NCBI GenBank assembly: GCA_040758525.1
Contig: JBFLVQ010000556.1
Span: 1 to 6,484, forward strand
Reading direction: 5' to 3'
From: JBFLVQ01 sp040758525
GTDB taxonomy: Bacteria > Acidobacteriota > Blastocatellia > Chloracidobacteriales > JADJPF01
DNA length: 6,484 bases
The position numbers and the translations under genes are program-made. The notes under the pieces are model-generated. The model saw only the letters and a program-made list of their open reading frames with translations, was not told the DNA's origin and did not search any database. Below are positions 1-5,734 of the stretch, in pieces; the stretch's first letter is position 1, and each line of letters starts with the position of its first letter.

Positions 1-718
1 AACGTCGTGCACCTGGTTCATGTAGATAAGAGATCGTTGGATTGAGTGTAGTGCGATATATTTGTGTTAGGCAGGCAGCATAAACCATGCTGTTACCAAA
101 AGAGATGAGAGCGTTAATGATATTATCAGGAGGACGTCGTACTCGTTTGGTAAACTCTAGATCGTTCTTCAGTATTGCGCTAAAGGCACTATAATAGTGG
201 TTGCGTATGCGACCTTCACTGCCCATCAATTCACAAATATCTGCCGCTATTTCAATGCCAGGACACTCCGCTTCTATCTCTGCGATCTGTGTGGCCAGAT
301 CGGTACCGCGATTATGATAGTATTTCAAATTCTTGAGAATATTGTGAGCCGCCGAGGAAACGAATTCGCGCGCGATTGGCAATCGCAATTTTGGCTTGGT
401 GTAGTGCTCCACCTGCTTAACAATGAGAAAGCCAGAGTTAAGATATTCGCGTGGATAGTAACTACCAGAATAGTAGCCATAATGGTTGAAGACATGCGCT
501 GGAATCTTGTGCTGTGCAAGAAAATTGAGCACTTTGGTATTGAGATCTACTTCACCAAAGATAAATAGCGCATCAACATCTTCTACTGGTATTGCACGCT
601 TGACGGTCTTTGGCTCAGCTTCGGGTTGGGTAGGATCGGTCTCCTGAGTTTCGAAATAGAGGGTATTATCTTTGCGGCTGAGTCGCCCAGACTTGCTGAG
701 ATAATATGCTCTAGCCAT
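1..718 (-). CDS. cas1: Cas1 integrase of CRISPR adaptation, type I-B (3' end beyond the window)
   Basis: Cas1 is the metal-dependent integrase that, as a Cas1-Cas2 complex, inserts new spacers at the leader end of the CRISPR array. The frame is open from an ATG at 718-716 to the left edge, giving 239 residues plus one base; family members are usually about 330 aa, so roughly 90 C-terminal residues are missing. Visible Cas1 hallmarks are SKSGRLSRKDNTLYFE (residues 8-23), FIFGEVDLNTK (52-62), HVFNHYGYYSGSYYPRE (75-91), MGSEGRIRNHYY (165-176) and RRPPDNIINALISFGNS (194-210), then NPTISYLHEPGARR (226-239). Metal ligands Glu168 (in GSEG) and His233 (in LHEPG) are present; the third acidic ligand lies off the edge. 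Start choice: GAGGAG sits 8 bases before this ATG; an in-frame ATG two codons earlier (724-722) would be only 2 bases from it. It lies 30 bases after cas4. Residues 24-37 form an acidic, proline-rich insert between two N-terminal strands. Identity is very secure. Confidence 0.97.
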   Translation of the reverse strand, partial: MARAYYLSKSGRLSRKDNTLYFETQETDPTQPEAEPKTVKRAIPVEDVDALFIFGEVDLNTKVLNFLAQHKIPAHVFNHYGYYSGSYYPREYLNSGFLIVKQVEHYTKPKLRLPIAREFVSSAAHNILKNLKYYHNRGTDLATQIAEIEAECPGIEIAADICELMGSEGRIRNHYYSAFSAILKNDLEFTKRVRRPPDNIINALISFGNSMVYAACLTQIYRTTLNPTISYLHEPGARR

Positions 719-726
719 AATCATTA

Positions 727-732
727 CTCCTC
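727..732 (-). promoter_or_regulatory. Ribosome binding site of cas1
   Basis: GAGGAG read on the minus strand ends 8 bases before the ATG at 718-716, in the 30-base cas4-cas1 gap. It decides the start between two in-frame ATGs (718 and 724) in favour of 718, because 724 would leave a spacing of only 2 bases. Confidence 0.8.
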
Positions 733-748
733 ATAAACAATTCACTTA

Positions 749-1303
749 TTATCCCCAACAGAGTTCAGCATAAGAGCAGGTGCGACAGATCTTCATATAT
801 TCCATTACTGGGGGTATGGGTTGTATTATTACTTGATCAATTTTGGATAACAGAATCTCCAATTCTTGTTCAAGTTCCGCAGTTAGCTCGACAGGGGTTT
901 TCTGTTTCAACTTTGGATAATCTATCTCACCTACTATATCAACTATTCCTTTGCGTTTGAGGTAATAGAGATAATAAAGCAGTTGCCAACGATGGGATGC
1001 TTCCATTTTATCTGATAGCTTGACTTCATGTACCACATTATGGTTACGGAGAAAGTCGAGTTTGATATGTCCGTCTATCTCGATCTCTTTACGATCACGG
1101 GAGTAAGATTCTTCATGAACCAACCGTCCAAGAGCCACACGATCAGACTCTTGTTCCATAGTAATCTGGTGTGCAAAGAGCCAGAGTTTTCTGTGGCAAA
1201 TGAAATAGTAGTTGATTTCAGTGCCAGTCCTAGCTGATAGGGTTACACTATTTTCTTGCAAGTTTTCGGGTTTGGAATCTGAGCACATATGTTTTTGATT
1301 CAA
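749..1303 (-). CDS. cas4: Cas4 RecB-like Fe-S exonuclease of CRISPR adaptation
   Basis: Cas4 is a PD-(D/E)XK nuclease with an iron-sulfur cluster. It trims prespacers and helps Cas1-Cas2 choose PAM-flanked spacers in the right orientation. The 184-aa protein is of normal length and every expected residue is visible: Cys36 (YFICHRKLW) and the C-terminal CRTCSYAELC with Cys173, Cys176 and Cys182 for the cluster; His63 in GRLVHEE, Asp83 in IKLDFL, Glu93 and Lys95 in HEVKLS, and the QLLYYLYYL motif (Gln107, Tyr110) for the nuclease. The first codon is TTG at 1303-1301, which overlaps the cas3 TGA (1302-1300). GGAG lies 10 bases upstream of the TTG, favouring translational coupling to cas3. The alternative start is the in-frame ATG at 1288-1286 (residue 6), which has no Shine-Dalgarno at a sensible distance. 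It directly precedes cas1, the usual order of the adaptation genes. Family is certain; the exact start is moderately sure. Confidence 0.96.
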   Translation of the reverse strand: MNQKHMCSDSKPENLQENSVTLSARTGTEINYYFICHRKLWLFAHQITMEQESDRVALGRLVHEESYSRDRKEIEIDGHIKLDFLRNHNVVHEVKLSDKMEASHRWQLLYYLYYLKRKGIVDIVGEIDYPKLKQKTPVELTAELEQELEILLSKIDQVIIQPIPPVMEYMKICRTCSYAELCWG

Positions 1304-3708
1304 ATTATACAGTCTCCGACACCATCTAACCTGATACCAGTCTTACTTGAATAATAATCCTTAGGTTGGGAGAGTTGACGTATACCTAAGACTTCCTCGC
1401 TATATGGGGGAGCATAACGTTGGCCATTTAAAGGTATTCGTATAGTTACTATATTCCCCAACATCTTTCGCAGTTGGCTCTCAAGCGCCAATAGACATTT
1501 TTTGGTTTCATCAAATGTTCTTGCCCGACTCTGGTAGTGTTGTAGTAGATCAAGCAAATTCTCGAACTCACGGTCATGTTCACCCTCTGGCACGTAGTAT
1601 CGGTATTGTGTGCCATAATACTTATCATCTATAAGCCTAAATTTGCCAAGCTCTTCAAATTTCGCACGATTTATACACTGTATCATATTAATATCATTGC
1701 CAGATTGGTTATGAAGGCCAATTGTGAGATTGTTTGCTACATACTGGAAGAATTCCTTTTGCAAACCAAACAGACCTGCCTCACTTATGGTATCGACAAT
1801 ATGCTCTTTGCAAAAATTCACAAATCCCTTAGGCTCATTACGGTAGATAAGTGATGCCGAAGACTTGCCATTCTCTCTCTTTAGTTCAAAGAGATAAACC
1901 TGTCCTAGCAGTGATAGACCGTTACGATTACATCTGCCTGCCGATTGGATCAGATTAGGTAGGGGACACATATCACGGTAAAGCACTGGGAAATCTATGT
2001 CTACTCCTGCCTCGATCAATTGTGTGGAGATTAGGATAATGTGATTGTGTTTTTCTAATGCCCTTTTACAGTGATCAAGCTTTCTACGCCTATCATTAAG
2101 TGTAAAATGAGTATTGAGCAGTATAGATTCCTCTTCTTCAAAGAGATTGCTTAACAGATCGTAGAGTTGTTTAGTGTCGTCGATAGTGTTCAGAATGATT
2201 AAACACGACTCTGGTTGATCTTGTATTTCGCTAGCCAAGTCTGTAATACGAAAGTTTTCTTGAGTAAACCTGGTTACCTGGTAACGGTTGAACACTGTGT
2301 GGCAATAGTAACTTCCATCTGGCAATAACTCACCTGGTCGTTGATAGTTTAGAAAAAGGATCTTAGGATCGTCAGCAGGAGGCAGAGCTTTTTCTGGCAT
2401 CTCTAAGTAGGGCATAGTAGCTGTTGAGATTATCGCATAGCTATCGAACTTTCGACAAAACTCCTGAAGCAATGCAGTAAAGAAAATATAGAGGCGTGGT
2501 GGTAGCGCCTGAATCTCGTCTATGAGAAATATTGTTCTGGCAAAGTTAGGAAGTTTAAGCAGTGTTGAATTGCGATTACTAACAAGCGTCTCAAAAAGTT
2601 GTACAAAGGTTGTAATAATAAATGGATGGTCAAAGGTATTTTCTGAGAAACTTTCTCGCAAAAGTTCGCGAAGTTTGGTGGGATCACTATCAAGTAGCTC
2701 TTGCAGATCGTCAATACGATTGTTTTCTGATTTTGAATCTATGCGCAGAATGGCGTTCTTGTCATCGTGGCAGATATCTTTACAGATAATTTCGACCTGC
2801 TCAGTAATAGAAAGAAAAGGCAGTGCATAAATAATGGCAAACTCAGCATTTTGACGTAGTATTTGGGCAGCTAATGTTAACAACATTATTGTTTTCCCTG
2901 CGCCTGTGGGAGCAGATAGAGTGAAGACACGCTCACCCTGAGCCAGTCTAGATATAATGTTTTGTACTGCGTCATCACGCATGCGTGTGCGAAGTTTGTC
3001 CAAGCTATTTTCTGTTAGGAAACTCTCTAGTTTTTCTGTTAGTCTGGTTTCAAAGTTAACTTTGAAATACTCACCAAATTTCTCTCTATTGAAAACTTTA
3101 TTATCACTCGCATCACGTTTATCAGCTTCTATTAAGCAAGCAAAACCAAATTGGGTCTCTAAAAAGAAATCTAGTGGATTTGAGATATCATTAGGAAGCA
3201 AGCGAGCATTCAATATACGGTTCTGTACTGCTTGTGTTGAAAGGAGATCGAAATGATTATGCTCTAATAGACACTGCAGAAAGTCTGATAGTGGTAATTC
3301 CAGACCTAGGGCTAAAAAGTTCTTAAGCAGTTCCTTTGGCCTTTCGTTAAAGATCCCATTCTCGAAATCTGGTAAGTTACCATGGTGATGTGCCACCATA
3401 GCCGCCACGCCTAAGGCTATTTTAGAGTCATTGGCTGTCAATTCTTTGACCAGTTCCCGATTCTCTTTACAGAAACATAACCAAGCAAAGGCGGATAAGT
3501 AAGCATGATTACTGTAACCAACATTCTTTTCACCTTTCAGTTTTCGCTGAAAGTTTGGGTTGATCTTTCCTAAATCATGGAAGATTGCAGCAATCTCCGC
3601 CGCCTTTATAGATGTTCGCTTACGAACGCCAGCCGCAACACCTTGCAAATGATCATGTAATAATTTGCCTGGATGAGAATGGAACAGTTCTTTCAAATTA
3701 GTACCCAT
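1300..3708 (-). CDS. cas3: Cas3 HD nuclease-helicase fusion, interference effector
   Basis: Cas3 is recruited by Cascade after R-loop formation, then unwinds and degrades target DNA 3'-5'. The 802-aa protein has the N-terminal HD nuclease first: DHLQGV (His20), FHDLGK (His44-Asp45), SNHAYLSA (His68), AHHHG (106-110) and LIEADKRDA (192-200, Asp196). The superfamily 2 helicase follows: Walker A SAPTGAGKT (265-273), DEIQ box (397-400), STAT (428-431), motif IV around ILNT (505-508), STQLIEAGVDIDFP (561-574) and QSAGRCNRNG (588-597). A C-terminal domain follows and includes YYSSKTGIRLDG near the end. No frameshift or lost catalytic residue is seen. The ATG at 3708-3706 lies inside the cas5 3' end (16-base overlap) and has only a weak purine stretch upstream, so expression probably depends on coupling to cas5. 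The start is supported by the alignment-like fit of the first HD residues (LFHSHPGKLLHDH). Its TGA overlaps the cas4 start. Identity is certain. Confidence 0.98.
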   Translation of the reverse strand: MGTNLKELFHSHPGKLLHDHLQGVAAGVRKRTSIKAAEIAAIFHDLGKINPNFQRKLKGEKNVGYSNHAYLSAFAWLCFCKENRELVKELTANDSKIALGVAAMVAHHHGNLPDFENGIFNERPKELLKNFLALGLELPLSDFLQCLLEHNHFDLLSTQAVQNRILNARLLPNDISNPLDFFLETQFGFACLIEADKRDASDNKVFNREKFGEYFKVNFETRLTEKLESFLTENSLDKLRTRMRDDAVQNIISRLAQGERVFTLSAPTGAGKTIMLLTLAAQILRQNAEFAIIYALPFLSITEQVEIICKDICHDDKNAILRIDSKSENNRIDDLQELLDSDPTKLRELLRESFSENTFDHPFIITTFVQLFETLVSNRNSTLLKLPNFARTIFLIDEIQALPPRLYIFFTALLQEFCRKFDSYAIISTATMPYLEMPEKALPPADDPKILFLNYQRPGELLPDGSYYCHTVFNRYQVTRFTQENFRITDLASEIQDQPESCLIILNTIDDTKQLYDLLSNLFEEEESILLNTHFTLNDRRRKLDHCKRALEKHNHIILISTQLIEAGVDIDFPVLYRDMCPLPNLIQSAGRCNRNGLSLLGQVYLFELKRENGKSSASLIYRNEPKGFVNFCKEHIVDTISEAGLFGLQKEFFQYVANNLTIGLHNQSGNDINMIQCINRAKFEELGKFRLIDDKYYGTQYRYYVPEGEHDREFENLLDLLQHYQSRARTFDETKKCLLALESQLRKMLGNIVTIRIPLNGQRYAPPYSEEVLGIRQLSQPKDYYSSKTGIRLDGVGDCII
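1314..1317 (-). promoter_or_regulatory. Ribosome binding site of cas4 (within the cas3 3' end)
   Basis: GGAG on the minus strand lies 10 bases before the TTG at 1303-1301 and 25 bases before the first in-frame ATG (1288). Its position supports the rare TTG start, although the spacing is slightly long. It is embedded in the last codons of cas3. Confidence 0.5.
3048..3067. repeat. Perfect 20-bp palindrome inside cas3
   Basis: TTTCAAAGTT (3048-3057) is followed directly by its reverse complement AACTTTGAAA (3058-3067). It encodes Phe-Lys-Val-Asn-Phe-Glu in the linker between the HD and helicase domains of Cas3. It shares the AAAGTT/AACTTT inner arms with the 28-bp palindrome in cas8b, where four extra bases (GGCC) separate the arms. 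No U-run follows. Function unknown; chance is possible at this length. Confidence 0.8.
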
Positions 3709-4382
3709 AGGCTTTTATCGGAAAACTCATAATATTCTCCGCTAGCAGAGATCTCTCTTCCTTCTGTTGGGTAGATAACTCTCCTGTATTTATCCGGCGG
3801 ATTCCAGAAATCTTCATTCTGATAAATAGGGATATTATCTATGCCGAGTCGGAATTCTTTCGTTGTGCTAATCTTATGCTTTGCGGTAATGAAACTCATC
3901 GTAACAAAATCCCCACTTCCTTTTTTAAATGTTCCGATGCTGATCAATCTTAAATTCGCTGGACAGTTTTGTAGCCCCAGCACTGGAGTGAAGCAGGCTT
4001 CATTATGTTGAACCGATAAGGTGAAATTATTGAGCAGATCTGATGAGCGTTCATTGGCCAGCGCAATTGCCACCGTATAGTGGGGGTTTTTCAAAAACTC
4101 CAATTGTTTAAGGTATTTGTAAAGTGGATCAACTGCCCGCCGCATAGTAAAAGCCCAAGACTCTTTTTTTACCGCGTTATGAATACGTACGCCATAGAGC
4201 AAATCTTGGGAAAGCTGGGGAAAAAGCTTGGCCAAGGTCTCCCGTGATTTTCCCAGCACAGCACCAATCAGACCAATAAGCGCTGTTTTGGTAATGAAAT
4301 CATGTGTAAGAGGATTATTGTTAGTCTCCGGCTTTTTGAAATGCCCCCAATTGCCCTCAATCTCTAATAGTATTCCGATCAT
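3693..4382 (-). CDS. cas5: Cas5 (Hmari-type), crRNA 5'-handle-binding Cascade subunit
   Basis: Cas5 caps the Cas7 backbone and holds the 5' handle of the crRNA, contacting the large subunit Cas8b. This 229-aa protein matches the type I-B (Cas5h) pattern: an N-terminal strand MIGILLEIEGNWGHFKKPE, then the family's characteristic PLTHDFITKTALIGLIGAVLG region (residues 24-44), a basic stretch around 78-84 (FTMRRAV), and FTPVLGLQNCPANL (131-144) followed by SIGTFKKGSG (148-157), the family's central beta hairpin. Its ATG overlaps the cas7 TGA as ATGA (4382-4379), with only a weak purine stretch before it, so translation is probably coupled to cas7. Its last 16 bases overlap cas3. In type I-B the crRNA is processed by Cas6, so no catalytic role is expected here. 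Recognised from family pattern and gene order. Confidence 0.94.
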   Translation of the reverse strand: MIGILLEIEGNWGHFKKPETNNNPLTHDFITKTALIGLIGAVLGKSRETLAKLFPQLSQDLLYGVRIHNAVKKESWAFTMRRAVDPLYKYLKQLEFLKNPHYTVAIALANERSSDLLNNFTLSVQHNEACFTPVLGLQNCPANLRLISIGTFKKGSGDFVTMSFITAKHKISTTKEFRLGIDNIPIYQNEDFWNPPDKYRRVIYPTEGREISASGEYYEFSDKSLWVLI

Positions 4383-5332
4383 TTCATTTCCATGAGATTA
4401 AACTTCTGGTTGTTATCAAACTCGGTTTTCAGCATCTCATGCTCCGTATAGTAGTTAACTTTTGAAACTATTTCTGCCTTATTAACTGTCTCCTTGAGCT
4501 TTGAAAAATCTAGCTGATAATCTGCTATACTGCGAATCTGTTCATCTTGTTTTTCGGTATTAATTCGTATCAAGCGATCTAGACCATAGAGCTTTTTGGT
4601 TGGTTCGGTATAGACTATTTGCAGCAGCAGTATAGAGTTTTGATTCGATTTTGTTCTCGTATTAGTATTATTGATACTCTCCCATAATGCTTTGAACATC
4701 AGGTTAATATCTTTTTGTGTCAGACCTGTATACAACGCTGAGTATGGATTGATCCAACCATGAATCTGATTGAGAGAGTAAGGAACAACTGTTGTTGTGC
4801 CAATGGCACCACGTGATTTCTCCTCACTTGATGAGAAGACTGAGGTATTCTGATGGATCCTCAAATCAACGGCGTTTAAGGATGGATTTAGTAGGGCAAA
4901 TTGCACAGGTCCAGTCAGGTTCACAGCATCAGCCTCTTCGGTGGAAATACCACCAAAAAGCCTTACATCTATACACTTCTGCATTACCTTAAGTGCATCT
5001 ATGCCAGATTTCCCTTTTTTGGTTGTTGTTATTACGTCAGGATCATTAGCGAACTTCTTTTTTAAGGATGCCATTCTTAGCGCTGCGCCTGAACCTTTGA
5101 TTCCTTCCTCAGCAGCGCTCTTGTCGTTTATGACATATACATCATGCTGATTCGACTGAACGAAGTAATCTCTAATAAACCGCTTAATGCGGACATCACT
5201 AATCAGGATCTTCTTGGTCTCCTCATCATAACGTTGCTCGCCGGTGAAAGGATCACCGTTGGGTACGGAGAATATACTCTCATAAAGAAATAGAATCTCC
5301 GATTTTTCAAGCTTCTCAGTAGTTGTTGTCAT
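4379..5332 (-). CDS. cas7: Cas7 (Csh2-type), Cascade backbone subunit
   Basis: Cas7 polymerises along the crRNA spacer and forms the helical backbone of Cascade; it has an RRM-like fold. The 317-aa protein carries the family signature at the N terminus: SEILFLYESIFSVPNGDPF (residues 11-29) then YDEETKKILISDVRIKRFIRDY (35-56), the equivalent of the NPNGDP...DVRLKR...RDY pattern of Csh2 proteins. Further family features are DVRLFGG (122-128), GPVQF (141-145), a Ser/Thr-rich thumb-like stretch (163-182) and HGWINPYSALY (191-201). The usual Asn-Pro-Asn-Gly-Asp-Pro is Val-Pro-Asn-Gly-Asp-Pro here, a conservative departure. The ATG at 5332-5330 has AGGAG five bases upstream in a 27-base gap after cas8b, a strong start that fits the high copy number of Cas7 per complex. 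The stop overlaps the cas5 start. Confidence 0.97.
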   Translation of the reverse strand: MTTTTEKLEKSEILFLYESIFSVPNGDPFTGEQRYDEETKKILISDVRIKRFIRDYFVQSNQHDVYVINDKSAAEEGIKGSGAALRMASLKKKFANDPDVITTTKKGKSGIDALKVMQKCIDVRLFGGISTEEADAVNLTGPVQFALLNPSLNAVDLRIHQNTSVFSSSEEKSRGAIGTTTVVPYSLNQIHGWINPYSALYTGLTQKDINLMFKALWESINNTNTRTKSNQNSILLLQIVYTEPTKKLYGLDRLIRINTEKQDEQIRSIADYQLDFSKLKETVNKAEIVSKVNYYTEHEMLKTEFDNNQKFNLMEMK

Positions 5333-5337
5333 AGCGG

Positions 5338-5342
5338 CTCCT
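5338..5342 (-). promoter_or_regulatory. Ribosome binding site of cas7
   Basis: AGGAG on the minus strand, 5 bases before the cas7 ATG (5332-5330), in the 27-base gap after the cas8b TAA. Unlike cas5 and cas3, which overlap their upstream genes and lack a strong site, cas7 has its own good site. This would suit the need for several Cas7 copies per complex (inference). Confidence 0.75.
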
Positions 5343-5359
5343 ATCCCCTAGTAGTTTTA

Positions 5360-5734
5360 TTAATCTACGGTATTTAATATATGGCTGTCAGCTAATGTTC
5401 CTGAGTCTTGTTCGGATTTTTCATAAGTATAGTAGCTTTCGAAAAAACCGAACGCACAGTAGCTCTTATGGTAGTCTTTGGCAGGCATTTCACTAATAAT
5501 TCTAGCTAGTTGTACAAACGCCTGTTTTAAGTTTAAATAGGCGACATTATGAATTGCCAGTTTTTCATTGATAAAGTTGGCCAACTTTATCAATCCTTCC
5601 TGGTCAGAAATACGACGAGAGAGTAATCCTACATAGTTCTTTTCGAAAGAATTAATCTTCCTATCTAATGGTCTTGCCATCTTACCCAATAATAATCCGA
5701 CTTGATAACTCTGGGAATTTTTCATCTCTTCCAT
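5360..5734 (-). CDS. cas11: Putative Cas11 small subunit from an internal start in cas8b
   Basis: Internal translation of the 3' part of the large-subunit gene, giving a separate Cas11 small subunit, is established for type I-B, I-C and I-D systems. Here an in-frame ATG at 5734-5732 (residue 228 counted from the ATG at 6415) is preceded by GGAG (5746-5743) with an ideal 8-base spacing. The product would be 124 aa, starting MEEMKNSQSYQVG and sharing the cas8b stop. That matches the usual Cas11 size, a small helical bundle that lines the Cascade belly and stabilises the R-loop. No separate cas11 gene is present between cas8b and cas7, as expected for this arrangement. The next internal Met (residue 246) has no properly spaced site. 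The ribosome site and length are seen; the existence of the protein is inferred. Confidence 0.66.
   Translation of the reverse strand: MEEMKNSQSYQVGLLLGKMARPLDRKINSFEKNYVGLLSRRISDQEGLIKLANFINEKLAIHNVAYLNLKQAFVQLARIISEMPAKDYHKSYCAFGFFESYYTYEKSEQDSGTLADSHILNTVD

Noticed and set aside
197..568. Plus-strand 123-codon frame opposite cas1
   Set aside because: It lies wholly antisense to the conserved Cas1 reading frame and shows no domain pattern.
1304..1309. Minus-strand TATAAT just upstream of cas4, a possible internal promoter for cas4-cas1
   Set aside because: A perfect -10 hexamer, but no -35 resembling TTGACA at 16-18 bases and no extended TGn motif; transcription would begin about at or after the TTG start. 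Chance match in AT-rich DNA is more likely.
1576..1854. Plus-strand 92-codon frame, antisense to cas3, rich in hydrophobic residues
   Set aside because: Complement of conserved Cas3 C-terminal coding sequence; no ribosome site or family resemblance, and hydrophobicity is expected from the complement of charged codons.
2273..2285. GTTACC-T-GGTAAC symmetric element in cas3
   Set aside because: Only 6-bp arms with a 1-base centre, which is expected by chance in a window of this size; no regulatory context.
2522..2830. Plus-strand 102-codon Ser/Arg-rich frame, and similar ones at 2957-3256 and 6072-6392
   Set aside because: Ser/Arg-rich composition is typical of the antisense of Asp/Glu/Leu-rich helicase and Cas8 coding; no recognisable product.
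2976..2987. CACGCATGCGTG 12-bp palindrome in cas3
   Set aside because: About one such 12-bp palindrome is expected by chance in this length.
3534..3553. CTTTCAG / CTGAAAG hairpin with a 6-base loop in cas3
   Set aside because: Short 7-bp stem inside coding sequence without a U-run; not a terminator, and common by chance.
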